In this document: in pieces, positions 1-8,512 of the stretch
Layout of the letters: the number at the start of each line of letters is the position of its first letter
How positions within the stretch are numbered: the stretch's first letter is position 1
Assembly: GCF_900091515.1 (NCBI RefSeq)
Contig: NZ_LT607410.1
Coordinates: 4,030,001-4,094,000 of the forward strand
Direction of reading: 5' to 3'
DNA: 64,000 nucleotides
Source: Micromonospora purpureochromogenes
Lineage (GTDB): Bacteria; Actinomycetota; Actinomycetes; Mycobacteriales; Micromonosporaceae
Made by a program: the position numbers and the translations under genes
Notes under the pieces: model-generated
The model's database searches: none
Told to the model about the DNA's origin: nothing
The model's input: the letters and a program-made list of their open reading frames with translations, nothing else

Positions 1-1
1 C

Positions 2-730
2 ACCTGCCCGACCGAACCGGCGCCGGACGGGCTGGCCGGTTCGTCCGCGATCAGCCCGAGCGGGTACGCGAAGGCGAACGTCCTCGCCCTCAGCGGCCTC
101 GGCCCGTTCTACCGGGGCCAGGACGACGCGGAGGGTGCCAGGCGGCAGCCGGAGCGCGCGGCCGCATCCGGCCCGCCACCGCTCACGACCCTGCTGGCCG
201 CCGGCTCCGGGCCGATCGTCCTGGCTCTCGACTGCGCCCGCCCCGAGCCGACCCCGGCCGCCCCAGGGGCCGGGAAGACCTTGCCGAGGATCCCCGCCGA
301 GCCCGGCCAGCCGCTGGTGGCGAAGAGCCCGGTCCAGCTGACCGGCTCCGCCATGACCATGACGGGGTTGCGGATCGAGGGAATCGTCGAGCTGCCCACC
401 GCCGGCGGCACCCTGCGGGCCTTGAAGTTCAGCATGGATCGGGTGACGACCGACGACGCCCGACTCCGCGCACCCGGCTCGGCCGGCCGCACCGTGCGGG
501 TCGCCACCGATCAGCTGACGCTCAGCGGCGAGGTCGCCGTCTACGCCACCCGATTCGTCGGACGTCTCCCCGGCGTAACGATCACGCTGAGCCCGGAGCT
601 GCCGCTCCCCCCGGGGATCGCCACCACCTCGCCGGTCCCGGTGACGTTCACTGGCGTGGCTGTCGACCTGGCCTTCCTGGAGGGCCACTCGCTCACCGCC
701 CGGCCGGCGCTGAAGCTCAGCGTGAACTGA
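2..730 (+). CDS. 3' part of an unknown protein
   Basis: The reading frame is open from the first bases of the window to a TGA at 728-730, so the 5' end lies outside. About 242 residues are visible. The first 90 or so are rich in Ala, Pro and Gly. The last 150 form alternating hydrophobic and polar strands such as LRIEGIVELP, VATDQLTLSGEVAVY and PVTFTGVAVDLAF, which look like a beta-rich exported or surface domain. No catalytic motif or membrane segment is visible in this part. I do not recognise the family. An internal ATG at 281 would give 149 aa, but the codon usage upstream is continuous, so the longer partial frame is preferred. Confidence 0.6.
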   Translation, partial: TCPTEPAPDGLAGSSAISPSGYAKANVLALSGLGPFYRGQDDAEGARRQPERAAASGPPPLTTLLAAGSGPIVLALDCARPEPTPAAPGAGKTLPRIPAEPGQPLVAKSPVQLTGSAMTMTGLRIEGIVELPTAGGTLRALKFSMDRVTTDDARLRAPGSAGRTVRVATDQLTLSGEVAVYATRFVGRLPGVTITLSPELPLPPGIATTSPVPVTFTGVAVDLAFLEGHSLTARPALKLSVN

Positions 731-1259
731 CGGCTGCACCGTCGGTCAGACGCCGCGATCCTCAACCCCGGCGCGGTCGGGGCCAGACACGCCCTGCGGC
801 ACCGTGGCTCACGCACCCGACCTGACTGCGCCGGCAGGCCGTGCGGGAGCCACCACGAGGCGGTGGGCGGCCGGAAGGCCCTGTCCCCCGCCACCGGGCA
901 TCAGTGCGACGCCCCCTCGATGACGCCTCCCACCGGCAACCGCATGCCGCCAATTGGGCCTCGGACGGCAATCCACGCGGCGTGGCATATGCGGCCCAGG
1001 AATCCTGAGCATGGGCGCCGGCCCCGCGTCGGGTGACCGGCTCCGAGATCCCTCCCGTCGCACCCGGTCCCAGCGCCACCTTCCGCACCAGCCTTCGCGC
1101 GCCCCGGGGCCCTTCTACTCCTCCTGCGGGATTTCCGCGCGTGATTGCGCAAAGCCGACCGGAACCCCCGCTACTCGGGTAGTCTCGCGCGTTTCCGTGA
1201 ACCGGGCCCGGGTAAGCGGCGGGCGACGGCCGGTAAGACCAGTCGAGGGGAGTATCACG
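731..1259. other. intergenic region
   Basis: This 530-bp stretch separates the unknown gene from the secreted peptidase. The open frames across it lack a ribosome binding site or family signature. It should hold the peptidase promoter and a purine-rich ribosome binding site (GAGGGGAG near 1245) just before the ATG at 1260. I see no repeat or RNA gene. Confidence 0.4.
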
Positions 1260-1958
1260 ATGAATTCGGTGTTCCGTAAGAGCGTGCTGTCCGTTGCCGT
1301 GCTGGCCAGCGGCGCCTTCACTGGTTCGGCGATCGCCGCCCAGGCGTCCGCCGATCCGATGACACCGTCGCAACCGACACAGGTGCAGAGCGTGCCGGCC
1401 TCCGCCGACCAGCCTCCGCCGCCGCCCGCGCCCCCGCCGGCGCCTCCGCCGGAGGACGGGCAGCGGGTGCTCCACTACGACTATCAGCGCCAGCCGAACT
1501 CCTACTACTGCGCGCCCGCCGCAACCCGGATCGCCCTGTCCACCCAGGGCAAGGTCGTGAGCCAACGCGAGGTCGCCGACAAGCTGGGCACCACGGCGGA
1601 CGGCACCGACTCGGTGGACGCCACCACTCGCGTGCTCAACGACATGACCGCCGGCGGCTACGAGACGACCGAGATCCAGGGCGCCGAGGCCGACCCGCAG
1701 CAGGAAGCTGAGCTGCGCAACAACGTGGTGGAGGCGGTCGACGCCAACCGTGGCGTGGTAGCCAACATCATGGGCACCGCCGTCGACACCGAGGGCCACC
1801 GGTACTCGTACGAGGGTGGGCATTATCTGAGCGTCGTCGGTTACCGCGACGGCGGTGAAACCATGAAGATCGCCGACCCGTACGACCCGACGAAGAGCTA
1901 CTGGATGACCGACGACAAGCTCGCCGACTGGATCGCCGCACGCGGCTACTCGAGCTAG
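1260..1958 (+). CDS. secreted C39-like cysteine peptidase
   Basis: A 232-aa exported protein. Residues 1-31 are a signal peptide (KSVLSVAVLASGAF core, ASA before the likely cut). Residues 51-64 are a Pro/Ala linker (PPPPPAPPPAPPP). Residues 70-230 resemble the peptidase C39-like family: QPNSYYCAP gives the putative nucleophile Cys84, GGHYLSVVGY gives His188, and IADPYDP gives Asp206. The family fold suggests a papain-like hydrolase acting outside the membrane; the substrate is unknown. The ATG at 1260 is chosen because it follows GAGGGGAG and starts the signal peptide. The open frame extends upstream to 954 without signal features. It stands alone, convergent with tatC. Confidence 0.8.
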   Translation: MNSVFRKSVLSVAVLASGAFTGSAIAAQASADPMTPSQPTQVQSVPASADQPPPPPAPPPAPPPEDGQRVLHYDYQRQPNSYYCAPAATRIALSTQGKVVSQREVADKLGTTADGTDSVDATTRVLNDMTAGGYETTEIQGAEADPQQEAELRNNVVEAVDANRGVVANIMGTAVDTEGHRYSYEGGHYLSVVGYRDGGETMKIADPYDPTKSYWMTDDKLADWIAARGYSS

Positions 1959-2134
1959 CCCCGACCAGGACGTTCCCGCCGGCCGGGTCCCCCACGGGAC
2001 CCGGCCCACGCTTGGGTCGGCCCGGCACCGCTCCCGGACATCCCGCCGCCTCTCGCCGTTCAGCGGGAGGAAACGGCGGCGCCGCCCCCGTCAGGCGGAG
2101 GCGGCGTCGTGGACAACCCGGGGCGCGGACGCCG

Positions 2135-3088
2135 TCAGGTCATGTCGTCGAAGCGGCGGTCGATCGGGGCGGGCGCCGCGACCGGCGCCGGCGCGTCGAC
2201 CGGCCCGGAGAAGTCGACCCGCGCCGACGCCTCGACCGGCTCGGTGTCCAGCTCCAGCGGCGACACCTCGTCGTCGCTGAGGTCGGAGTAGATCTCCTTG
2301 CCCCGGCCCCGCCGCTTGTCGTTGATGAAGGCCACCCCGACCGCGGCGAAGTAGAGCGCGCAGAGGCAGATCGCCAGTGCGGTCATGCCGAACGGGTCGG
2401 GGGTCGGCGTGACCACCGCCGAGAAGGCGAAGAACACGAAGACCGCCACCCGCCACCAGCTCAGCAGCTTCCGCGCGCTGGCCAGGCCGACGAAGTTGAG
2501 CATCAGCACGATCAACGGGAACTCGAACGCCACCCCGAACAGCAGGATCAGGTTGGTGACGAACGAGATGTACCGGGTGATGTCGAGCGTGGTGGTGATG
2601 TCGCCGCCGCCGGAGACGTTGAGCAGGAACTCCAACCCCTTGGCGGTAACGAAGAACGCCAGCACGGCGCCGGCGGCGAACAGCGGCGCCGCCAGGGCGG
2701 TGAAGAAGTACGCGTACCGCCGTTCGTGCCGGTGCAGGCCCGGCGCGATGAACGCCCAGAGCTGGTAGAGCCAGACCGGTGCGGCGATGATCAGACCCAC
2801 CCAGAGGCCGACCTTCAGCTGGAGCAGGAACAGGTCGGCCGGACCGAGCTGGACAAAGTTGCACGACCCGTTGACCAGGCGCGCCTTCGGCAGGTCGCAG
2901 TACGGCTGCTGCAACAGGTGCAGCACCGGACCGGAGAGCCAGATGCCGAAGCCGAAGCCGACCATGATCGCCAGTGAGGCGCGGAAGAGACGGTTGCGTA
3001 ACTCACGGATGTGCTCCATGAGCGTCATGGAGCCGTCGGCGGCCCGTTGGAACTCGTTCGGGCCGCGCTTGCGGAGCGCGAAGGCCAC
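2135..3088 (-). CDS. tatC: Sec-independent translocase subunit TatC
   Basis: A 317-aa polytopic membrane protein, core receptor of the twin-arginine translocase that exports folded proteins. The N-terminus has the family signature MTLMEHIRELRNRLFRA, followed by six predicted membrane helices up to about residue 245 (for example ASLAIMVGFGFGIWL, NLILLFGVAFEFPLIVLML and VAVFVFFAFSAVVTPTPDP). The conserved FEFPL and TPTPDP motifs are present. The tail after residue 255 is charged and Pro/Ala rich, as in many actinobacteria. It starts with ATG 18 nt after tatA stops, so the two are co-transcribed. Placement after pafBC is the usual actinobacterial arrangement. Confidence 0.95.
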   Translation of the reverse strand: MAFALRKRGPNEFQRAADGSMTLMEHIRELRNRLFRASLAIMVGFGFGIWLSGPVLHLLQQPYCDLPKARLVNGSCNFVQLGPADLFLLQLKVGLWVGLIIAAPVWLYQLWAFIAPGLHRHERRYAYFFTALAAPLFAAGAVLAFFVTAKGLEFLLNVSGGGDITTTLDITRYISFVTNLILLFGVAFEFPLIVLMLNFVGLASARKLLSWWRVAVFVFFAFSAVVTPTPDPFGMTALAICLCALYFAAVGVAFINDKRRGRGKEIYSDLSDDEVSPLELDTEPVEASARVDFSGPVDAPAPVAAPAPIDRRFDDMT

Positions 3089-3106
3089 GGTGCTCGGGCC
3101 CTTCGG

Positions 3107-3418
3107 TCAGTTGTCGCGGACGCGCTGCACCGGGTCGACCGGCGGGGCGACCGGCTGCTGCGGGGCCTGCTGCGGGGCGTACTGCTGCTGCGCGTACGGC
3201 TGCTGACCCGCGTGCGGCGGCAGCGGCTGGTAGCCGGCCTGCGCGTCGGCCTTCTCGGCCAGGTCGCGGTCGTCGTCCTGCAGGCTCTTGGTCTCCGCCT
3301 TGATGATCCGCAGCGAGCGGCCCAGCGAGCGGGCCGCGTCGGGGAGCCGCTTCGCGCCGAAGAGCAGGATCAGCACGACCACGAGTACGGCGATGTGCCA
3401 CGGCTTGAGGGCACCCAT
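3107..3418 (-). CDS. tatA: Sec-independent translocase subunit TatA
   Basis: A 103-aa single-span protein that forms the Tat pore with TatC. It has the canonical order: short N-terminus, helix [20 protein letters not shown], then the amphipathic helix [19 protein letters not shown], and a Gln/Pro-rich tail ([18 protein letters not shown]). The FGAKRLPD hinge is diagnostic. The frame is open 24 codons further upstream, but the ATG at 3418 is chosen because [11 protein letters not shown] is the usual TatA start and GGAG precedes it. Confidence 0.93.
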   Translation of the reverse strand: MGALKPWHIAVLVVVLILLFGAKRLPDAARSLGRSLRIIKAETKSLQDDDRDLAEKADAQAGYQPLPPHAGQQPYAQQQYAPQQAPQQPVAPPVDPVQRVRDN

Positions 3419-3631
3419 GGGAAGCTCCAGTCGCTCTGTGTCGAAGGGTGTGTCGCAGCCCATCGTACGTGCGTCGAGAGCCGTTGCCACCCGCCGGGCC
3501 GCTGGTGACGCGTCCGGCCGGTGAAGTCTTGACCACCCTCGCGTGTCCCGTCAACCACCTGACGACGTCCATCCGTGCGCAAAAGGAAGCCGGATCGCGC
3601 AGCCGACGCGCAGTTCACCGACCGGGGTCGA

Positions 3632-3880
3632 TCACTTCCCCCGCTTGGCCTTGATCAGCTCCACCCGCTGCTGGGTCGTCTCGACCTGCCGCTGGAGCGT
3701 CTCGGCCCGCTCGGAGAGCGCCTCGGCGGCCTCGCGCAGCACGTCCGCGTCGGCCTGGCGGCGCTGCAGCGCCACCGCCGCCCGACGCAGCCGGGGCAGC
3801 CGCGCCAGCACCGGCCGGACCGCCAGGGCCAGCACGACGAGCGCGAACAGCACCACCGCGAGAACGATCCACTTCACCAC
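3632..3880 (-). CDS. small membrane protein with coiled coil
   Basis: An 82-aa protein. Residues 3-23 form one membrane helix (WIVLAVVLFALVVLALAV). Residues 40-75 are a heptad-like charged helix (DADVLREAAEALSERAETLQRQVETTQQRV), ending in a basic tail. The function is unknown. It lies 10 nt downstream of pafC on the same strand and upstream of tatA, so it is probably in the pafBC transcript. Similar small proteins occur at this position in related actinobacteria, but I cannot assign a role. Confidence 0.75.
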   Translation of the reverse strand: MVKWIVLAVVLFALVVLALAVRPVLARLPRLRRAAVALQRRQADADVLREAAEALSERAETLQRQVETTQQRVELIKAKRGK

Positions 3881-3890
3881 GGCGGTCAGC

Positions 3891-4916
3891 CTACTGGGTG
3901 ACGGCCCCCACCGCCGGGTCGGCCGACGGTGCGCCGTCGCCCACCAGCGTCCCGTACGCCTCCAGCGCGGCGAGCGCCTGCGCCCGTACCTGATCGGCGA
4001 GCTCGGCCGGGGCGACCACGGTGACGTCCGGCCCCAGCCCGAGCACGAACCGGCGGGCCCAGCCCAGGTCGGTCACCCGCAGCGAGACCAGCCACTGGTC
4101 GCCGTCGCCGGCCTCCACCCGCTCGCAGGGGTAGTACTCGGTGATCCACCGCTCGCCCCGACCGATCCGCAGGGTGATCAGCGGCAGGTCCGGCGAGGGG
4201 CGGAACACCCCGTCGGTGAGGTCGTGCGGACGCGCCTGCGGCGGCACCACCGCCGGCTCGTCCAGCTCGGCGACGGCGTCGATCCGGTCGGCCCGGAAGA
4301 GCCGGACCGCCTCGGCCCGGCGGCACCACGCCTCCACGTACGCCCGGCCGCCGACCATCAGCATCCGCAGCGGGTCGATGGTGCGCTCGCTGGTCTCGTC
4401 CCGCGCCGCCGTGTAGTAGGTGATCCGCAGCGCCCGGCCGCCCTCGACCGCCGACCGCAGCGCCTCGACCTGCCGGGTGTCCCCGGGCAGCCGTACCGCC
4501 ACCGGGGCGCCGACCAGGTCGCCGGCCGCGTTCTCGATCTTCGCCAGGGCCCGCTCCACGGCCTCCCGGTTGGCCACCCCGGGCGTCTCCGCGAGCATCC
4601 GCAGCGCCACCACCAGAGCCAGCGCCTCGTCCGGGGTCAATCGCAGCGGCCGGTCGATGCCGGCGTCATAGGTGATGGTGACCCGGTCGCCGTCGAAGGC
4701 CATGTCGATCAGGTCACCCGGGCCGTAGCCCGGCAGTCCGCAGACCCAGAGCAGCTCCAGGTCCTCGCGCAGCTGCCGCTCGGTGACGCCCAGGTCGCCG
4801 GCCGCCTCGGCGATCTCGATGCCGGGGCGGGCGAGCAGGTAGGGCACCAGGTTGAGCAGCCTGGCCAGCCGGTCGGCGGAGGTGCGGGAGCCGCCCCGGG
4901 CGGCCGGCCGGGTCAC
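3891..4916 (-). CDS. pafC: PafC, WYL-domain transcriptional regulator
   Basis: A 341-aa protein with an N-terminal winged-helix region (ADRLARLLNLVPYLLARPGIEIAEAA), followed by a WYL domain and a C-terminal extension. PafB and PafC form a heterodimer that activates the mycobacterial DNA-damage (RecA-independent) response. The start is the GTG at 4916, which overlaps the pafB stop by four bases (GTGA). That arrangement implies translational coupling and equal dosage. A longer upstream frame exists but would run through pafB in another frame. In the WYL region, VEGGRALRITYYTA and RTIDPLRMLMVGGRAYVEAWCRRA are recognisable. Confidence 0.9.
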   Translation of the reverse strand: MTRPAARGGSRTSADRLARLLNLVPYLLARPGIEIAEAAGDLGVTERQLREDLELLWVCGLPGYGPGDLIDMAFDGDRVTITYDAGIDRPLRLTPDEALALVVALRMLAETPGVANREAVERALAKIENAAGDLVGAPVAVRLPGDTRQVEALRSAVEGGRALRITYYTAARDETSERTIDPLRMLMVGGRAYVEAWCRRAEAVRLFRADRIDAVAELDEPAVVPPQARPHDLTDGVFRPSPDLPLITLRIGRGERWITEYYPCERVEAGDGDQWLVSLRVTDLGWARRFVLGLGPDVTVVAPAELADQVRAQALAALEAYGTLVGDGAPSADPAVGAVTQ

Positions 4917-5911
4917 CGGGGGCCTCCGGCCACGGCCAGGTCGTCCTGCCGGACGGCGATCTCCTTGAGCCGTTGGATCACCGCGTCGCGCACCTCCGGC
5001 GGTTCCAGCACCCGCACGTCCGGGCCGTACCCGACGAGGTGGCCGGCGAGGGACTCGGGGTCGGCGTACGGCAGGACCAGCCGGTCGCCGTCGGGACCCG
5101 GCAGGGTCTGCACGGCCCAGCGGCGCAGGCCGGCGGCGCGGCCCGGGGCGGCCAGCACGGTGGCCCGGCCGGTGCGCTCGACCGGCCCGGACCAGCGGGC
5201 CACGTGGCTGATCAGGTCGACCCCGGCGGGCGGTTCGTACCCGCCCGGCTCGCCGGTCACCCGGACCGCGCCCACCACCCGGGAGAGCCGGAAGCAGCGG
5301 GTGGCGTCCCGGTCCAGGTCGTGGCCGACCACGTACCAGCGGCCGCGCCAGCAGACCACGCCCCACGGCTGCAACCGGCGGCGGGTCGGCGCGTCCCGGT
5401 CGGGCACCCGGTAGTCGAAGCCGACCTCGCGCCGGTCCCGCGCGGCGGCGGTCAGCGGCGCGAACGCCGGGTCGACCGTGACCATCGGCTCCAGGCCCAG
5501 GGTGGCCTGCGGGTCCACGTCGACACCGGCGGCGCGCAGCTTCGCCAGCCCGGAGGAGGCGGCGGCGGCCAGGCCCGCGTGCTGCCAGAGCCGCGCGGCG
5601 ATGCCCACCGCGGCGGCCTCGTCCGGTTCCAGGGGGATCTCCGGCAGCGCGTACTCCCGGTGGGCGATCCGGTAGCCGGGCTCGGCGTCGAAGACGCTGG
5701 CCGTGCCGGTCTCCAGCGGCACCCCCAGCTCACGCAGCTCGGCCTTGTCCCGCTCGAACTTGCGCTGGAACGCCTCGTGCTCCTTGGCGTCGTCCGGATC
5801 ATGCTCGTAACCGGGCACGGTCGCGGCGATCTGCGCGGCGGTCAGGAACCGTCGCGTGGAGAGGAGACAGATCACCAGGTTGACCAGGCGTTCGGTACGG
5901 CTCCGCGACAC
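4913..5911 (-). CDS. pafB: PafB, WYL-domain transcriptional regulator
   Basis: A 332-aa paralogue of PafC. Residues 1-60 are a helix-turn-helix (RTERLVNLVICLLSTRRFLTAAQIAATVPGY) with the FERDKAELRELGVPLE segment typical of PafB. A WYL domain follows (VGFDYRVPDR, QPWGVVCWRGRWYVVGHDLDRDATRCFRLSRV), then the WCX tail. It is the first gene of the run pafB-pafC-small protein-tatA-tatC. It lies upstream of and divergent from the CDF transporter. Unlike the compact pafA-pafB-pafC order of many actinobacteria, pafA is 2.6 kb away, beyond two plus-strand genes. Confidence 0.9.
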   Translation of the reverse strand: MSRSRTERLVNLVICLLSTRRFLTAAQIAATVPGYEHDPDDAKEHEAFQRKFERDKAELRELGVPLETGTASVFDAEPGYRIAHREYALPEIPLEPDEAAAVGIAARLWQHAGLAAAASSGLAKLRAAGVDVDPQATLGLEPMVTVDPAFAPLTAAARDRREVGFDYRVPDRDAPTRRRLQPWGVVCWRGRWYVVGHDLDRDATRCFRLSRVVGAVRVTGEPGGYEPPAGVDLISHVARWSGPVERTGRATVLAAPGRAAGLRRWAVQTLPGPDGDRLVLPYADPESLAGHLVGYGPDVRVLEPPEVRDAVIQRLKEIAVRQDDLAVAGGPR

Positions 5912-6012
5912 GTGTGAACGCTAGCAGCCCGCAGGCCGCACCCGTGCACCCACGCGGGCGCGGCGCGCGGCACACCTGCCGCCGTCGCCCGGCGGTGGCG
6001 GCCCGGCGGTCT

Positions 6013-6018
6013 TAGGGT
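6013..6018 (+). promoter_or_regulatory. -10 box for leaderless CDF gene
   Basis: TAGGGT ends 7 nt before the ATG at 6026, which would place the transcript start at or within a base or two of the start codon. The GTG at 6017 in the same frame would lie inside the -10 box, so the ATG is favoured. Confidence 0.45.
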
Positions 6019-6025
6019 GAGGCGC

Positions 6026-7027
6026 ATGTCGGAAGGCGAAGCCAAGAACGAGAGCGTCGGCACCGTCGTGGTGGCGGGCGCGGCGAACCTCGCCATCGCG
6101 GTGGCCAAGCTGGTCGCCGGGCTGATCTCCGGCTCCGCCGCGATGCTCTCCGAGGCCGCCCACTCGGTCGCCGACACCACCACCGAGGTGCTGCTCTACC
6201 TGGCGCTGCGCCGGGGCGCCCGGCCCGCCGACACCCGGCACCCCTTCGGGTACGGCAAGGAGAGCTACGTCTGGGCGTTCCTCGCCGCGCTGTTCACCTT
6301 CGTCGCCGGGGCGGGCTTCGCCATCACCCACGGCGTGACCACCATCCTGGTGCACCGGCACAGCGGCGACTACCTCGTCTCCTACGTCGTGCTGGCGGTC
6401 TCCTTCGCCATCGAGTCGATCTCGCTGGCCCGGGCGGTGCGCCAGGTGCGCAAGGAGTCGCGCCGCTGGCGGACCTCCCCGCGCCGGTTCCTGCGGCTGA
6501 CCGCCGACACCACCGTCAAGGCGGTGTTCCTGGAGGACAGCGCCGCCCTCGTCGGCCTGCTCCTCGCCGCGGTCGGGCTGGGCCTGTCCCACCTCACCGG
6601 CGACGAACTGTGGGACGGCCTCGCCTCGATCGCCATCGGCCTGCTGCTGCTGGTGGTCGCCGTCATCCTCGCCAGGAGCAACCTGTCGCTGCTGGTCGGG
6701 CGCGCGGTGCCGGAGCGCCTGCACCGCGAGATAGAGCAGGAAATCGCCGGTCTGCCGACCGTGGACCGGGTCGACACCCTGATGACCATGCAGCTCGGCC
6801 CGGAGGACATCCTGGTGGCCGCCAAGGTCGACTTCCACGATCAGGCCACCGGCGCCGACATCGAGGCCGCCGCCGACGAAGCCGAGCGCCGGCTCACCGC
6901 CCGCTACCCGGAGATCGGCTACGTCTTCCTCGACCCGACCCGGTCGATGCCCGGCGCCGACGGGCGACTCGCCCGGCGTACCCAGGACCCGGCCGACCAG
7001 CGGCCCGTCGAGCCCGGCACGCCCTGA
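6026..7027 (+). CDS. cation diffusion facilitator metal transporter
   Basis: A 333-aa inner-membrane divalent cation/proton antiporter of the CDF family. It has six predicted helices and a cytoplasmic C-terminal domain. Metal-site motifs are visible: LSEAAHSVADTTTE (His and Asp spaced as in HxxxD) in helix 2 and FLEDSAALVG in helix 5. The loop HPFGYGKESYVWAF is the family signature. Residues 235-320 form the ferredoxin-like cytoplasmic domain (VDRVDTLMTMQLGPEDILVAAKVDF). Substrate (Zn, Fe, Mn or Co) cannot be told from sequence. It is divergent from pafB and probably leaderless. Confidence 0.88.
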   Translation: MSEGEAKNESVGTVVVAGAANLAIAVAKLVAGLISGSAAMLSEAAHSVADTTTEVLLYLALRRGARPADTRHPFGYGKESYVWAFLAALFTFVAGAGFAITHGVTTILVHRHSGDYLVSYVVLAVSFAIESISLARAVRQVRKESRRWRTSPRRFLRLTADTTVKAVFLEDSAALVGLLLAAVGLGLSHLTGDELWDGLASIAIGLLLLVVAVILARSNLSLLVGRAVPERLHREIEQEIAGLPTVDRVDTLMTMQLGPEDILVAAKVDFHDQATGADIEAAADEAERRLTARYPEIGYVFLDPTRSMPGADGRLARRTQDPADQRPVEPGTP

Positions 7028-7057
7028 CCCGGGCGCGGCCGAGCCGCGCGGCGCGGA

Positions 7058-7063
7058 TAGCGT
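7058..7063 (+). promoter_or_regulatory. -10 box for leaderless DUF3866 gene
   Basis: TAGCGT ends 7 nt before the ATG at 7071, only about 35 nt after the CDF stop. The DUF3866 gene may therefore have its own promoter rather than simple read-through. Confidence 0.4.
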
Positions 7064-7070
7064 GCCGGGC

Positions 7071-8156
7071 ATGGTGCGATGGCGGTCGGGAACGGTGGCG
7101 GCGGTACGACGGCGGTGGGCCGGCGCGGTGGAACTCGACGTCGACCTGCCCGACGGCGGCGGCCTGCGCGCCCTGGCGTACCCCGCCCTGGTCGGCGACC
7201 CGGCGCCCGGCGACCGGGTGCTGCTCAACGCCGGCGCCCTGCTGATGGGGCTGGGCACCGGCGGCTACGCCCTGGTCGTGGCGCTGCCCGACCGGCTCCC
7301 GCCGGACCCGGCGCAGGCCGGCGACACCCGCGACGCCGGCCACCTGGTCAAGGCCCGCTACACCCCGTTGCAGGCGATCATGCTCGGGGTGGACGAGGAG
7401 GCGTCGGAGCACCACGAGCTGCTGGCCCGGGCGGAGAGCCTCGACGGGCTGCCCGTGGTCGCCGCCGACCTGCACTCGGCGCTGCCGGCGATCCTGGCCG
7501 GCGTACGCGCCGAGGCCCCCGACGCCCGGGTGGCGTACCTGCTCACCGACGGCGGCGCCCTGCCGGCCTGGTTCTCCCGCACCTTGGACGGGCTGCGCGG
7601 CGAGTTGGTGGGCACGGTCAGCGTCGGGCAGGCGTTCGGCGGCGACCTGGAGGCGACCACCCTGCACAGCGGCCTGCTGGCCGCCCGGCACGTGCTCCGC
7701 GCCGACGTGGCGATCGTCGCCCAGGGCCCGGGCAACCTGGGCACCGGGACCACCTGGGGCTTCTCCGGGGTCGCCGTCGGCGAGGCGGTCAACGCCGTCG
7801 CCACCCTCGGCGGTCGGCCGGTCGGTTCACTGCGGATCTCCGACGCCGACCCGCGCCCCCGGCACCGCGGCGTCTCCCACCACAGCCTCACCGCGTACGG
7901 CCGGGTCGCCCTGGCCCCGGCGGACCTCGTCGTGCCCGACGGCCTGGACCCGGCGCTGGCCGCGGAGGTGGACGCGGCGCTGGCCCCCCTCGCGGGGCGG
8001 CACACCCTGGTCCGGGTGCCCACCGCCGGCCTGGACGCGGCGCTGCGCGCCCTGCCGGTCACGCTGTCCACCATGGGCCGGGGCCTGGACGCCGACCACG
8101 CCTACTTCCTGGCGGCGGCCGCCGCCGGCCGGCACGCGGCCCGCCTGGCGGCCTGA
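7071..8156 (+). CDS. DUF3866 family protein
   Basis: A 361-aa protein resembling the actinobacterial DUF3866 family, whose function is unknown. It begins VRWRSGTVAAVRRRWAGAVELDV (small beta-barrel-like N-terminus). It continues with PALVGDPAPGDRVLLNAGALLMGLGTGGYALV and a long alpha/beta region with Gly-rich loops (IVAQGPGNLGTGTTWGFSGVAVGEAVN). HRGVSHHSLTAYGRVAL carries clustered His residues that could bind metal. It ends with STMGRGLDADHAYFLAAAAAGRHA. No membrane segment or signal peptide is seen. It is convergent with the small gene downstream of pafA. Confidence 0.8.
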   Translation: MVRWRSGTVAAVRRRWAGAVELDVDLPDGGGLRALAYPALVGDPAPGDRVLLNAGALLMGLGTGGYALVVALPDRLPPDPAQAGDTRDAGHLVKARYTPLQAIMLGVDEEASEHHELLARAESLDGLPVVAADLHSALPAILAGVRAEAPDARVAYLLTDGGALPAWFSRTLDGLRGELVGTVSVGQAFGGDLEATTLHSGLLAARHVLRADVAIVAQGPGNLGTGTTWGFSGVAVGEAVNAVATLGGRPVGSLRISDADPRPRHRGVSHHSLTAYGRVALAPADLVVPDGLDPALAAEVDAALAPLAGRHTLVRVPTAGLDAALRALPVTLSTMGRGLDADHAYFLAAAAAGRHAARLAA

Positions 8157-8258
8157 CCGCCCCGGCTCAGCGCGGCGGCCCGTTCCACCGTTTACGGTGG
8201 GTCGCGGTGTCCTGGCCGGCGGTCACCCCGACTCGCCGCCAAACCGCGGCGCGCGGGA

Positions 8259-8453
8259 TCAGCCGACGAGGAAGATCAGTGCCAGCCAGCCACCGACGAT
8301 GGCGACCAGCGCGACCGCGAGCACCCAGGTCGGCACGGTGTACTCGCCGCGGCGGTTGCGCTCGATCTCGGCGCGGATCTTCTCCCGGCGCCGTTCGACC
8401 CAGTTCAGCTTCTCGGTGCCGCGATCGCGGTCGGAGGGTGAGGAAGTGTTCAT
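8259..8453 (-). CDS. small tail-anchored membrane protein
   Basis: A 64-aa protein. The N-terminal half is highly charged and helical (EKLNWVERRREKIRAEIERNRRGE). A single hydrophobic helix fills the C-terminus (VPTWVLAVALVAIVGGWLALIFLVG). The start is the ATG at 8453; the longer open frame upstream is the shadow of pafA. It lies 60 nt downstream of pafA on the same strand and is likely co-transcribed. Function unknown. Confidence 0.7.
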   Translation of the reverse strand: MNTSSPSDRDRGTEKLNWVERRREKIRAEIERNRRGEYTVPTWVLAVALVAIVGGWLALIFLVG

Positions 8454-8512
8454 CGCGACGCCAGCGTACCGGTGCGTCGGCGGCCGGTGCCGGGCACCGG
8501 CCGCCGACGTCC